Source: Sphingomonas sp. CFBP 8760
Lineage (GTDB): Bacteria; Pseudomonadota; Alphaproteobacteria; Sphingomonadales; Sphingomonadaceae
Direction: 5' to 3'
Assembly: GCF_014841615.1 (NCBI RefSeq)
Contig: NZ_JACYUG010000021.1
Coordinates: 268-54,251 of the forward strand
Length of the DNA: 53,984 nt
Each line of letters begins with the position of its first letter. Within the stretch, counting starts at the first letter, position 1. The notes beneath the pieces were generated by a model. It worked only from the letters and a program-made list of their open reading frames with translations. It did no database searches and was not told the DNA's origin. Shown in pieces: positions 8,042 to 17,412 of the stretch. Made by a program: the position numbers and the translations under genes.

Positions 8042-9703
8042 TCATCGGATCGGGAACACGCTGACGCGCAGGATTTGCGGCGCGTCGCCACCGAGGCGCA
8101 GCCCCGTGCCATCTTGATAGGTCGCGGCCAGCGTTCCCAGACCATAATCCAGCATCGTCTCGTCGCCGTTCAACCGACGTCTGGGCACCCAGCGCCCCTC
8201 GGCGAACTGTCCTTCCTCCACCACGTCCAGGCCGACCGTGGTCCGGGGTGGGCTGGCCGAGAAGGTGATCTGAACGTCCTTGCCGGCGATGGTGAAGCGA
8301 TCGGCGGCGTCGGCGATGACCAGAGCATAGCCGTGCGTCGCGGCCGTGCTGCTGCCCCGGTTGCGGCGCAGCGCGATATTCAGGACATAGTCGCCGAGCG
8401 TGATGCGGCCGCTGCCGTTCGTCGCATCCACCACTACCGCCTTTACCATGCCCCGGGGTTGCTGCGCGAGGATCGCGGGGCCGAGTTGGCGCAGCGTCGC
8501 ATAGGCGTCGGCGATATCCTTGCCGCCGGCCGCGCCGTCGATACCGAACGGCGAGACGCCGATCGCGCCGTGATTGCCGATGGCGAGAAATGCGTTGCCG
8601 GCGCCCTGTGGGCCACCGGGCATCTCGGGAACGAACAACGGATTTCCGGATTGGGTGTATTTCGCCGACCAGTCGGCGAAGCTGCCGTAATAGATGTCGG
8701 GGGAGAGAATTCCGATCTCGGGCGCGCCTGTTTGCCAGATGTTCAGCACGAGCGGCAGCGGCCCGCCGCTGGGATATGTGCCTACCTTGCCGTCCTGCCG
8801 GCCGATCGCCGCATTGGTGAACAGCGGCAACGGATAGGCCCGGTGGCCGTCGCCGACCACGCCCGACAGGTAACGGGCATAATGCCAGGCCATGAAGATC
8901 TCGCTCGTTTCGGGTCCTGTGCCGAACACCTCTTCCCAGGTGCCGGCCGTGCGGCTGCCCGCCGCCCCCCAGACGCCGAGCAATTCGCGCGACAGCGATG
9001 CCCGGTCGCCGGTCAGACGCGCGATCAGCGCGGGCGGGACCGGGCCGGCAAAGGCGCGGTTGGCTGCCTCCGAATGGTCGCGTTCGCCCGATCCTAAACC
9101 GACCTCGTTTTCGACCTGCACCATCAGCACTGTGTGCTGCGCTCCGTCGATCTGCCGCAGATGACCCATCAGCGCGGCGAAGGCATGTCCGTCGGCCGCC
9201 TGTCCTTCCACGCCGAAGGTCGACAGGATCGGCAACGCGTTGCCTGCCCGATCGATCACAGCGGGGAATCGCGCTCGGTCGCGGCGGACCCAGGCGGGGG
9301 CGTAGGACGACACCATGTTCTTCCACGTTCCGAACCACAGCAGGCCCAGTCGCATGTCGTGACGGCGCGCATCGCGGATCAGCCCATCGACCAGCGAGAA
9401 ATCGTAAACGCCCTCACGCGGTTCCATCTGCTCCCACGATATCGGCACCAGGACGGTGTTGAGGTTCATCGCCGCCAGCCGTGGCCAGATCGGCGCCATA
9501 TGGGCTAGGCTGGACGAACTGGAATTGTGGACCTCGCCGCCCAGCACCATAAACGGCACGCCTTCGACGATCAGCTGCGAGACCGCGCCGCGGCGTTCCA
9601 GTCGTGGTGGGTCGGACGCGCGCTGCGCGATGGCGGGCGAAATGGCGAGCGTGGCAACGAAGACGAGTCCGGCGATGCGGCGGCGTGCGGTCGATCGGGT
9701 CAT
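8042..9703 (-). CDS. GH35 beta-galactosidase with C-terminal DUF5597-like domain
   Basis: 553 aa from ATG 9703; ATGs at 9715 and 9781 are in frame, but 9703 gives a clean Sec signal (STARRRIAGLVFVATLAISP, cleavage near AIAQ). The TIM-barrel starts with LIVEGVPFMVLGGEVHNSS, as in GH35. Glu200 in VQVENEVG is the expected acid/base and Glu360 in FVPEMPGG the nucleophile. The last 150 residues form the beta domain (DUF5597) common in bacterial GH35 of this size. It removes terminal beta-galactose in the periplasm. No Shine-Dalgarno precedes the start; instead the ATG overlaps the stop of the small upstream ORF as ATGA. The 3' end overlaps the alternative GH42 start. Confidence 0.9.
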   Translation of the reverse strand: MTRSTARRRIAGLVFVATLAISPAIAQRASDPPRLERRGAVSQLIVEGVPFMVLGGEVHNSSSSSLAHMAPIWPRLAAMNLNTVLVPISWEQMEPREGVYDFSLVDGLIRDARRHDMRLGLLWFGTWKNMVSSYAPAWVRRDRARFPAVIDRAGNALPILSTFGVEGQAADGHAFAALMGHLRQIDGAQHTVLMVQVENEVGLGSGERDHSEAANRAFAGPVPPALIARLTGDRASLSRELLGVWGAAGSRTAGTWEEVFGTGPETSEIFMAWHYARYLSGVVGDGHRAYPLPLFTNAAIGRQDGKVGTYPSGGPLPLVLNIWQTGAPEIGILSPDIYYGSFADWSAKYTQSGNPLFVPEMPGGPQGAGNAFLAIGNHGAIGVSPFGIDGAAGGKDIADAYATLRQLGPAILAQQPRGMVKAVVVDATNGSGRITLGDYVLNIALRRNRGSSTAATHGYALVIADAADRFTIAGKDVQITFSASPPRTTVGLDVVEEGQFAEGRWVPRRRLNGDETMLDYGLGTLAATYQDGTGLRLGGDAPQILRVSVFPIR

Positions 9704-10023
9704 GAATACTCGCATGGCAACAGGGAAAGGCGGGAGTTCGGGATTGGCAATCGCGCGGCTGGCCGTACGGTCGCATCGCACAGGCTCTCGGCACGGATGC
9801 CGAGCTTCGTTCGATCGCGGCTGCCCGGCTTTGCACGCACGGCGGAGAGTAGTATGGGCTGCGCAGATGGGCAGTTGATGAGATCGCCGTAGCCGGCTGG
9901 GTCGACCATCTCGAAGTGCTCGTCATCGTTCGTCGGCGCATGTCGGCGCTGAACCTGCGTCGGTTGGCGGAGCACGATCGTGACCGGCATTGCCACCGCT
10001 GCCAGTCCAGTCAGACCCGTCAC
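9700..10023 (-). CDS. Unidentified small ORF linking GH2 and GH35 (107 aa)
   Basis: A GTG start overlaps the GH2 stop as GTGA, and the TGA stop overlaps the GH35 start as ATGA, so this frame fills the 316-bp gap exactly. The start TGLTGLAAVAMPVTIVL is hydrophobic. Further on, EHFEMVDPAGYGD resembles the region around the catalytic histidine of alpha/beta hydrolases, but the rest of such a domain is missing. It may be a remnant of a hydrolase gene kept as a coupling ORF, or a genuine small protein. Third-position GC looks high but not decisive. I assign no function. Confidence 0.35.
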   Translation of the reverse strand: MTGLTGLAAVAMPVTIVLRQPTQVQRRHAPTNDDEHFEMVDPAGYGDLINCPSAQPILLSAVRAKPGSRDRTKLGIRAESLCDATVRPAARLPIPNSRLSLLPCEYS

Positions 10024-13000
10024 GGCCGGTCGATCTTCGTGTCGCGATCCGTGAAGCGCACGCGCACGCTGTTCGTGTAGCCGTTCGTCACCAGCACCGG
10101 TTTCTTCACGTAGTTGCCCCAGGATAGCTGCGGATAGTTCCAGAGATTGTTGACGATCATCCGGACCTGGCCGTTCGCCGCCTCCTGTCCGATGCGGAAG
10201 CCGGCGATCGATACCGTCCGGCCAGCCGTTTCTGCCTGGCGGGCGACGATGCGCAGTGTGTGCTTACCATCCGGCAGCCCCTCGCGACTGAACAGCGCTT
10301 CGCGCGTCGTGTCGTTCGCCAGCTTGTCGGGCGGGACGGCGGGGGCGAACAGGCTGATCGCCGCGGCCTCCAACTTGCCGTCGATATAGACGTCGGCGAT
10401 GCCGCCGGTCGGCGAGCGTGGGCCGAACCAAGTGACGCTGCCGCCGTCGAATGCCAGCTCGGCCGTATCGCCCACGCCGCCGCTGCCCGTAACCGCGCCA
10501 TCGCTGATCCAGTGACCGGTCAGGCGGACGCGCGGATCGCCGATCTCGACATGCGTCTTGGGGTCCTCCTGCACCGCGAGGCGCACGGCGTCGGTTCCAG
10601 GCGAAAGCGCTTCGAGCCGCGCCTTGGACCCGTGCAGCACGGCCGAAGCGCGGTAGATGCCCGCCTTGGTGCTTCGGAAGTCGTTGGTTCCGCGTCCGCC
10701 AAGGTCATGCTGGCCCCAGAGTAGGACATTCCGATCGTCGTGTGACCATGGCCATTCCGGCCGTGTGCCTACGCGATGCCCAGCCGACGTCCCGACCCGG
10801 ACCGCCTCGCCTCGGGTTCGTCCGATATGGTCGGCGGGATACGCCGACCACTGGCCATGGCGATGCCAGGTCAGCCGGTCGATGTCCGGATTGAGCAGGA
10901 ACGACAGGCCGACCTCGAAATGACCCCCGACGTCGCGGGCGAAGGAATGGCCGCGCGCCAGTTGGCGCTTGATAGGCGGCACGGCGTCCAGCGTGTAGCG
11001 CGCGTCGATCGTGCCGGCGCCGTCGATCGTCAGGACGAAGCGGACCTTCGTGGCACCATGGCTGCCGGCGATCCTGACGACGGCCGCCGTGCCCTCCGTC
11101 GCGGCCGATAGTCCGTCTAATGTCCATGCTAGAAGCGGAGTGCCGGAGTTCAGGTTCAGGAACAGCCCGCCCTGGATCAGTTCCGCCCCCTTGTAGGTGC
11201 CGCTCGCAATCGACCCGGTACGCCGATCGAAGCGTAGGGCGAAGTCGGTGCCGGAAACGAGGATCGCGTCCCGCGTCCGTTCAATCCGTGGGGTGGGGCC
11301 GGTGGGGAAGGGGACCGTAGTCAGCTGCGCCGGCGCAATCTGGAGCCGATGCTCGTCTGCGAGCAGGTCGCCGGCGCGGAAGAACCGCAAATCGACGATG
11401 TCGCCCGCCTGCCAGTCGCGCGCGGGCAGGGTGATGAGTCCGTCCGCGTGCGGAGCGATGTCCGGTCCGGACATCGTGCCCTTCTCGCCCGCCACCGCCC
11501 AGTCGATGCGCAGTTCCTTGAGGTTGCTGTGGTCGAAACGGTTTCCGATGCGGACCAGCAACGGCTTGCCGATCGCGGGCACGGCTGGATTGCTTTCGTC
11601 CAGCCGTACCGGCGAATAGGCCTTCTTGACCAACCACCATTCGGGCTTGGGGCGGCGCCATACGTCGACTATCCCCCATTCGGGCGCAGACAGGCGACCA
11701 GGTGTCGGCACCTCGTCGATCCCCGCCCAGATCGCGCCGCCCAAGGCGCCGTTCGCCGGAAACAGGCCGTTCCAGAACCGCGCGATGCTCTCGCCCCAGA
11801 AATCGCGCAAGCCGGGATCGCGGCGGAGCTCATCGGTGTTGTAGGTAGGGACGTGCGCCCATTCGTCGTGCAGCACCGGCTGCGCGATATGCTCCCAGGC
11901 ACTGGCGCCATTGGTCTCGAGGTCACCCGGCCCGTGACGCCCGCCGGCGGACAGGTCACGCGACCAGGATGCGTAATGGAGGCTGTAGATGTCGTATGGA
12001 GCGTCGGTGCCGCCGGGTGCGCGATCGCCGAAGCTCCATACGGTCGGCCGACTCGGATCCTCGCGCTTCGCGTAGTCGAGCACCGCTGCCATGCCTGCGC
12101 CCCAACTCGACTCGTTCGCCAGATCCCAGGCGAATACGGAGGGGTGGCTGCGATCGCGTTCGATCATGTCGGCGACCGCACCGACGAGTTCGGGCATCCG
12201 CTTCGGATCATTGGCGGTCGCCGCATCGACGAATGCAATCGACGCCGCGTCGCCGACATAGACGCCAAGACGGTCGGCGGCATCCAGAAACGCCTCGCTC
12301 GGCGGATAGTGCGAGGTACGGATGTAATTGATGTTGGCGTCGCGAAACAGCCGGACGTCCTGCTCGTCCATCGCCGCGGTCACGCTGCGCCCGGCAGGAC
12401 CCACGTCGTGATGATTGATGCCGCGCAACTTCACTTCCTGGCCGTTGACCAGGACGATCCGACCGCGCCGCTCGATCTGGCGGAATCCGATCCGGCGTGT
12501 CACCGTCTCCACCGTACGGCCGCCCACTTCCAGCCGCCCGGCCAATGTGTAGAGCGCGGGATGTTCCGCATCCCACTTCGTGGGGGCGACTACGGGAAGC
12601 GCGACGGTCGCCTCGCCGACGCCTGCACGCAGATCAACCGATGCGCGCGGCAGCGGTACCGTACGACCTTGCGGATCGGTCAGCGTTAGATGGAGGCGCG
12701 CCGCCCGCGCACGGTGGAATGCCGCCTCGGCGGTCACGCGCAAGGTAGCGTCACGATAGTCGCGATCGAAGAGGGTGTCGGCGTGAAAGCGCGTGACGTG
12801 GTCCTGCGGCGTCGCGACCAGCCTCACGTCACGCAGCACGCCACCGGCTTCGAAGCTGGAGATGCCGCCGATGGGATCGGTGACCCCGAGCAAGATCGTC
12901 GCATCACGGCCCGGCGTCACCAGGTCGGTGATGTCGCGTTCCCAGGCGACGAATCCGCCGCGATGGCCGGGCACGGCCTGTCCGTTCACCCACAGCCGGA

Positions 13001-13382
13001 CGTGCCCAGTCACGCTTTCGAAGCGCAGGATCGTCCGGCTGCCCGCAAAGTCCGCAGGCACCCTGACCGTGCGGCGCAGAGCATACTCCCGACCCTGTCG
13101 CGGCGCACGCGCACCAGTCTGAAGATCAGACGGCAGGACCACGTCGCTCCAGTCCGCCTGAACTGTTGCGGTCGTCCAGAACGCTGCCGGGGGATCGAGC
13201 GCCAGCGCCCAGGATCCCGCTAGGGACACCACGGGTCGGGCGACGCCGGCGACCGACGATGGCAACGGACGCAGGAGTGGCCGCGGAACCGACAGTGGCC
13301 GGTCCTGTGCCGACGCCGCGGCAAGCAGCAGCGCGCCGGGCATCAGGGTCAGCATTCGGGTGAGGGGGCGGCGGTTCTTCAC
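10020..13382 (-). CDS. GH2 family beta-galactosidase-like enzyme
   Basis: 1120 aa from a GTG at 13382, chosen because AGGAG lies 7 nt upstream; an ATG at 13406 in the same frame has no such site. A Sec signal (MLTLMPGALLLAAASAQ) follows. Domains in order: jelly-roll sugar-binding domain, Ig-like domain, TIM barrel with NGQEVKLRGINHHD, acid/base Glu424 in DLANESSW and nucleophile Glu507 in LHDEWAHV, then a beta-galactosidase small-chain-like sandwich and a C-terminal domain with FGPRSPTGGIADVYIDGK. GH2 includes beta-galactosidases, beta-glucuronidases and beta-mannosidases; overall architecture and the GH35/GH42 neighbours favour beta-galactosidase. It lies 35 bp after the receptor gene and is probably co-transcribed with it. 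Confidence 0.9.
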   Translation of the reverse strand: MKNRRPLTRMLTLMPGALLLAAASAQDRPLSVPRPLLRPLPSSVAGVARPVVSLAGSWALALDPPAAFWTTATVQADWSDVVLPSDLQTGARAPRQGREYALRRTVRVPADFAGSRTILRFESVTGHVRLWVNGQAVPGHRGGFVAWERDITDLVTPGRDATILLGVTDPIGGISSFEAGGVLRDVRLVATPQDHVTRFHADTLFDRDYRDATLRVTAEAAFHRARAARLHLTLTDPQGRTVPLPRASVDLRAGVGEATVALPVVAPTKWDAEHPALYTLAGRLEVGGRTVETVTRRIGFRQIERRGRIVLVNGQEVKLRGINHHDVGPAGRSVTAAMDEQDVRLFRDANINYIRTSHYPPSEAFLDAADRLGVYVGDAASIAFVDAATANDPKRMPELVGAVADMIERDRSHPSVFAWDLANESSWGAGMAAVLDYAKREDPSRPTVWSFGDRAPGGTDAPYDIYSLHYASWSRDLSAGGRHGPGDLETNGASAWEHIAQPVLHDEWAHVPTYNTDELRRDPGLRDFWGESIARFWNGLFPANGALGGAIWAGIDEVPTPGRLSAPEWGIVDVWRRPKPEWWLVKKAYSPVRLDESNPAVPAIGKPLLVRIGNRFDHSNLKELRIDWAVAGEKGTMSGPDIAPHADGLITLPARDWQAGDIVDLRFFRAGDLLADEHRLQIAPAQLTTVPFPTGPTPRIERTRDAILVSGTDFALRFDRRTGSIASGTYKGAELIQGGLFLNLNSGTPLLAWTLDGLSAATEGTAAVVRIAGSHGATKVRFVLTIDGAGTIDARYTLDAVPPIKRQLARGHSFARDVGGHFEVGLSFLLNPDIDRLTWHRHGQWSAYPADHIGRTRGEAVRVGTSAGHRVGTRPEWPWSHDDRNVLLWGQHDLGGRGTNDFRSTKAGIYRASAVLHGSKARLEALSPGTDAVRLAVQEDPKTHVEIGDPRVRLTGHWISDGAVTGSGGVGDTAELAFDGGSVTWFGPRSPTGGIADVYIDGKLEAAAISLFAPAVPPDKLANDTTREALFSREGLPDGKHTLRIVARQAETAGRTVSIAGFRIGQEAANGQVRMIVNNLWNYPQLSWGNYVKKPVLVTNGYTNSVRVRFTDRDTKIDRP

Positions 13383-13417
13383 GTCGAGGCTCCTGCCGAT
13401 GGTCACGACAAACAGGA

Positions 13418-16400
13418 TCAGAAGCTCCCGGCCAAGCCGATGCTGAAGGTCCGGCCGGGCGCGGTGACGGACACCGGCATCTGGCGCTGCCCGTCGATGT
13501 TCACGATCTGCGCCTGGTTGGTCAGGTTCTGTGCCTCCAGGGTAAGGCGCGCCGCCCGGTAGAAGGGCAGCTCGATGCCGATGGACGCGTCGAGGAACGA
13601 CGATTTCTCCATGATCGAGTCGCCCTCGACGTTGTTCACCGGTCCGAAGGAGACGACATACGGATCGCGGTAATTGTAGGAGACGCGCGCACTGATGCCG
13701 TGGTTCTCATAATAGGCCGACACGTTCACCGTGCTGGGGGACACCGACGTGACGGGCGGCTTGCGCAGTCTGGTGCCCAGGATGCGATCGGGCGCGTTGG
13801 TGGTCTGCTTGATGTAGGTGTAGTTGGCGGTGAAGCCCAGGCCTTCGACCAGAATGTCCAGCGGCTGAAGCAGGCTGATTTCGATCCCCCGTAGGGTGAC
13901 AATCTCGGTCGTGTTCTGCCGTTGGCTGATGTTGACGGGCGCGTTGTTGGGATTGCCGTTGCCGGCGTTGGTAAGCCCCTGCTGCGTGGCCGCGGGCAGG
14001 TTGGCGAAATTGACTCCCAGCGTGCCGAACGGCTGCACCGAACGGACGATGTCGGTGAAACCCTCCACGTTCTTCTGCCACAGGTTGATCGCGATCGTGT
14101 TGTTCCGCGCGAGATACCATTCCAGTCCGATGTCGGCGCCATCCGCATAGAAGGGCCGAAGCTCCGGATTGCCGATCGACAACGAATCGCCACTGACGCT
14201 GAGTGAAAAGCCCGGTGCCAAGTCGCCCGGATTGGGGCGCGTGATCGTGCGGGAGGCGGCGAGGCGCAGCACCAGCCGGTCCGTCACGTCCACCGCCAGA
14301 TTGCCGCTCGGCAGCCAGTCTGAATAGGTGTTGCCGAAGAACTGCACGTCGCGCCCCAGCGTCGGATCGCTGACGATGCCCGACACGCCCTGCCTCGTGC
14401 TGATGTACCGCATGCCCAGATTGTACCGCACGCCGTGACCGCGCAGATCCTGGTTGCCGTCGACCTGCACATAGGCGGAATGGGTTCGTTCGGTAATCGC
14501 TCGGGGGTTGATCGTCGACAGGTGGTTCACCGGATCGAGTTCGCGTTCGAAATAGGGGATGTCGATCGCCGCTTCCAGCCGGTCGTAATCCGGCAGCGCC
14601 CAGGCGTTCAGGCCGACGTCGAAGCCGGATCGTCGGTACAGCGGCTTGGACGAGAATGGGACCATGTAGCCGTTCAGCTGCGAATTAGGGACCGAGGCGA
14701 TCGCTCCGTTGCGGTCGGTGACGATTGTCGTACCGGGGCAGGGCTGTCCCGCGACGCCGTTGGTGGCGCAGTTGCTCGTGTCCCAGTTGACGATGCGCCG
14801 CTCGAACTTCGGCAGTTGGATGCCGGCTGTGACCTTCAGCGCTTCCGTGCCGTATTCGCCGTGGAGCTGGAAGTCGCGCTGCTTGGCGTCACGGAATTGC
14901 GGCTGAACGCGCAGCGTGTCCCATACCCAGCCGAGATTTGGATCGTTCACGTTGCGGTTGAGCGTCATCGTCGGCGCGATCGCGCCCTCGGGATGGTTGT
15001 AATCGACCGCCAGCCCGATGTTGGGCGCGGTACGCAGCAGGAACGTCCAGGCGCGCTGGTCGAAGCTGCTTGTGTTGTAAGCGGCCGACCCGCGGATGCG
15101 CAGCAGATCGGTGACGTTGTAGTCGAAGCCAATCGAGTAGTAGCCGAAATCGGAGTTGGTGTAAACGCGCCGGTTCTCCGACAGCATCTGGACGTTGCCG
15201 AACGTACCCTGGGTGAGCAAGTTGGCGTCGTTGACCGCAAAGTTGACAGGAACGAGATTGTTGGTGCTGCGCACCATCATCATCAGATCGTTCTGCGAAT
15301 AATACATCTTGGCGTGGCTGTACATCGCGTCGAAGTTGAAGGTGAGATCGGCATCGGGTGCCCATTGACCGGTGACCAGCCCGGTCAGTCGGGTGCGATT
15401 GCCCACCTGCACCTCAGACCGGGCAAGGCGCGGCAGGATGGCGTAGCTCAGCGCGTTGCAGCTCAGGCCCGACGTGCCGCCCGGTCCGCAGGGGTTGAGC
15501 GGGGCGCCGCTGGTCAGTCCAAGGCCGGTATTGGCGGGCACGAAGCCCGGGATGGTCGCACCGCCGCCGTACCCATAGGTCGGGTTGGAGGCATTGCCCG
15601 CAAATGACTGAGAATTACACCCTCCCTGGGTGGGCGGGCACCGCGTCTGCAGGTTGAGGCTCGTATGGCCGACGGTATGGAACAGGTCGGTGCGATACTG
15701 ATTGCGCACGAATGCGAAGCCGCCGAGCAGGCCGACCTTCCCGATCCCCGTGTTCCACGTGTTGCTGGCGAAGATGCTGCCGCGGGGGGATACCCGATCG
15801 CTCACGTCCTGGTAGGTCGCCTTAGTCTGCCAGTTGAGGTTGAAGCCGTCGCGGTCGAAGGGCCGCACCGGCCGCAGGTCGACGTTGCCGGCGATGGCGC
15901 CTTCGAGCTGGCCTGCGGTCGCGCTCTTCGACAACGTCAAGCTGCGGAACAATTCGGTCGGAAACAGGTCCAGGCTGATGCCGCGCCCTTCCGACGAGGC
16001 GCCCGAAGTTTCCGACACCGACTGGATCTGGGCGTTGTTGAGCGAGACCAGACTGAATTGCGGTCCGAGGCCCCGGACGTTGATGCGGGCGCCTTCGTTG
16101 TTCACGTCACGCTCGATCTGGATGCCGGGCAGGCGCTGGAGCGATTCCGCGAGGTTGACGTCGGGAAACTTGCCGATGTCCTCGGCGAAGATCGAATCCG
16201 TGAAATTGGTGCGCGAACGTTTGTCCCGAGCGGCGTTCTCAAGCGACTGACGGAAGCCCGTGACGACAATGTCGGTGGATGCGTCATCCGGAGCCGCCGG
16301 AGTGGTTTCGGTAACGGCATCGGCTTGAGCGGGTGCCCGCTCCGTTACCTGCGCGTCCGCGTTGGCGATGGCGATCGTCGCGGTCGCGCTGAGCATCATG

Positions 16401-16432
16401 GCGCGAACGCTCCATCCCGCACGAGTAACCAT
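13418..16432 (-). CDS. TonB-dependent receptor, Caulobacter-type, for galactan/uronide oligosaccharides
   Basis: 1004 aa. The start at 16432 is preceded by a GGAGAGGG ribosome site; upstream in-frame ATGs would run through the operator. A signal peptide (residues 1-28, ending NADAQ) is followed by DIVVTGFRQSLENAA, the TonB-box-like motif of this receptor class, then the plug (FPDVNLAESLQRLPGI, RINVRGLGPQFS) and a long beta-barrel ending in an aromatic residue (GRTFSIGLAGSF). It imports oligosaccharides across the outer membrane with energy from TonB/ExbBD. As first gene of the operon it should be repressed by the divergent GntR protein through the two operators just upstream. Ligand is inferred from the downstream enzymes. 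Confidence 0.93.
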   Translation of the reverse strand: MVTRAGWSVRAMMLSATATIAIANADAQVTERAPAQADAVTETTPAAPDDASTDIVVTGFRQSLENAARDKRSRTNFTDSIFAEDIGKFPDVNLAESLQRLPGIQIERDVNNEGARINVRGLGPQFSLVSLNNAQIQSVSETSGASSEGRGISLDLFPTELFRSLTLSKSATAGQLEGAIAGNVDLRPVRPFDRDGFNLNWQTKATYQDVSDRVSPRGSIFASNTWNTGIGKVGLLGGFAFVRNQYRTDLFHTVGHTSLNLQTRCPPTQGGCNSQSFAGNASNPTYGYGGGATIPGFVPANTGLGLTSGAPLNPCGPGGTSGLSCNALSYAILPRLARSEVQVGNRTRLTGLVTGQWAPDADLTFNFDAMYSHAKMYYSQNDLMMMVRSTNNLVPVNFAVNDANLLTQGTFGNVQMLSENRRVYTNSDFGYYSIGFDYNVTDLLRIRGSAAYNTSSFDQRAWTFLLRTAPNIGLAVDYNHPEGAIAPTMTLNRNVNDPNLGWVWDTLRVQPQFRDAKQRDFQLHGEYGTEALKVTAGIQLPKFERRIVNWDTSNCATNGVAGQPCPGTTIVTDRNGAIASVPNSQLNGYMVPFSSKPLYRRSGFDVGLNAWALPDYDRLEAAIDIPYFERELDPVNHLSTINPRAITERTHSAYVQVDGNQDLRGHGVRYNLGMRYISTRQGVSGIVSDPTLGRDVQFFGNTYSDWLPSGNLAVDVTDRLVLRLAASRTITRPNPGDLAPGFSLSVSGDSLSIGNPELRPFYADGADIGLEWYLARNNTIAINLWQKNVEGFTDIVRSVQPFGTLGVNFANLPAATQQGLTNAGNGNPNNAPVNISQRQNTTEIVTLRGIEISLLQPLDILVEGLGFTANYTYIKQTTNAPDRILGTRLRKPPVTSVSPSTVNVSAYYENHGISARVSYNYRDPYVVSFGPVNNVEGDSIMEKSSFLDASIGIELPFYRAARLTLEAQNLTNQAQIVNIDGQRQMPVSVTAPGRTFSIGLAGSF

Positions 16433-16452
16433 TACCCTCTCCCCTCCGATGG

Positions 16453-16471
16453 ATATTGGTAGGACCAATAT
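16453..16471. promoter_or_regulatory. GntR/FadR-type operator 1
   Basis: ATATTGGTAGGACCAATAT is a perfect inverted repeat with 8-bp arms and a 3-bp centre. Its core fits the FadR-subfamily consensus TNGTNNNACNA and shares ATTGGT/ACCAAT half sites with the E. coli ExuR/UxuR operator, though with a 3-bp rather than 2-bp spacer. It ends 21 bp before the receptor start codon, so a bound repressor would block that promoter. Confidence 0.75.
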
Positions 16472-16493
16472 TCTGTTGTTGTTGGGTCATTTA

Positions 16494-16510
16494 GATTGGT
16501 GAGATCAATC
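16494..16510. promoter_or_regulatory. GntR/FadR-type operator 2
   Basis: GATTGGTGAGATCAATC repeats the layout of operator 1 (7-bp arms, 3-bp centre) with one mismatched pair. The two centres, 16462 and 16502, are 40 bp apart, close to four helical turns, which would allow cooperative binding on one face of the DNA. The remaining 140 bp up to the regulator gene hold no further clear copy. Confidence 0.65.
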
Positions 16511-16654
16511 GAGTCAAGAAATGGTTTTCCATGGAAGACGAAATTAGTCTTGGATGAAGCTGCTCAATCCCGCTGAAGCAGATGGCTGCTGTGAGGTCAT
16601 GGCCCAACCAATTATTTCATTGATTGATGCCGGTCGCGTGTGGCAGCTGCGGTC

Positions 16655-17410
16655 ATGGCCAATGTCGATAAGCTCTATAAGTTGATCGCTCAGCGGTTGC
16701 TGACGCAATTGCAGTCAAGTCGCTTCGTCGTTGGGCAGCGAATGCCTACAGAACGCGAGCTGGCGGTCGAGTACGGGGTCAGCCGCAACACGGTTCGTGA
16801 AGCGCTGATCGTACTCGAGGCGAGGGGCTGGATCGCCATCACCCACGGCCGCGGCGTGGAGGTGCTGCGGATCGCGAACGAAAGTCCGATGACCTTCGAC
16901 GATTCGGAGGTCGGATCGTTCAAGCTCATTGAGGCGCGTCGCCTGATCGAAGGCGAAGTGTGCGCCTTGGCCGCTCCGGGCGTCACTCCGCACGAACTCG
17001 CGCACCTGGAGGGATTGTTGGAGGCGATGACGGACGCTAACCGTGAGATCGCTGAGCGCGCCGACCGAGAGTTTCACCTCACGATCGCGAGGGCCACCAA
17101 CAACGAGGCGATCATCGCCGTCGTCCAGAGCCTCTGGGACTGGCGCTACTGGTCGGCCACCGCGAAGCAGCTGCTGGTCGATGTGGCCGACAACGGCATG
17201 CAGGATCGCATCGTCGAGCACCGCGCCATTCTGGACGCGTTGCGATCCGCGTCGGCCGGGTCCGCCCGTACGGCGATGCGTAACCATCTGGATCGCGTGC
17301 GTGACCATCTGCTCGCCGCCATCGAACAGGAAGAAATCAAAAGGATCCAGAACGTCAGTTCGCAGCGGGGTCAGAGCCTGAAGGCCCGCGCCCGCAGCGT
17401 CGACGTATGA
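16655..17410 (+). CDS. GntR-family (FCD domain) transcriptional regulator, UxuR/ExuR-like
   Basis: 251 aa from the ATG at 16655; a GTG at 16640 in the same frame is an alternative and neither has a clear Shine-Dalgarno. The winged helix-turn-helix occupies roughly residues 5-70 (GQRMPTERELAVEYGVSRN, then TVREALIVLEARGW), typical of the FadR subfamily. The C-terminal FCD ligand domain carries EARRLIEGEVCALAAP, the metal-site pattern DREFHLTIARATNN and RIVEHRAILDAL with its histidine. It is divergent from the galactan/glucuronide operon and two operators of its family lie between them, so it probably represses that operon and itself and is released by a hexuronate or mannonate-type acid. Effector identity is inference. 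Confidence 0.88.
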   Translation: MANVDKLYKLIAQRLLTQLQSSRFVVGQRMPTERELAVEYGVSRNTVREALIVLEARGWIAITHGRGVEVLRIANESPMTFDDSEVGSFKLIEARRLIEGEVCALAAPGVTPHELAHLEGLLEAMTDANREIAERADREFHLTIARATNNEAIIAVVQSLWDWRYWSATAKQLLVDVADNGMQDRIVEHRAILDALRSASAGSARTAMRNHLDRVRDHLLAAIEQEEIKRIQNVSSQRGQSLKARARSVDV

Positions 17411-17412
17411 CC

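Noticed and set aside
8022..9338. An in-frame extension of the GH42 gene to 9338 that would give a 1122-aa protein
   Set aside because: It overlaps the GH35 gene completely in another frame; the Tat signal and ribosome site at 8021 mark the real start.
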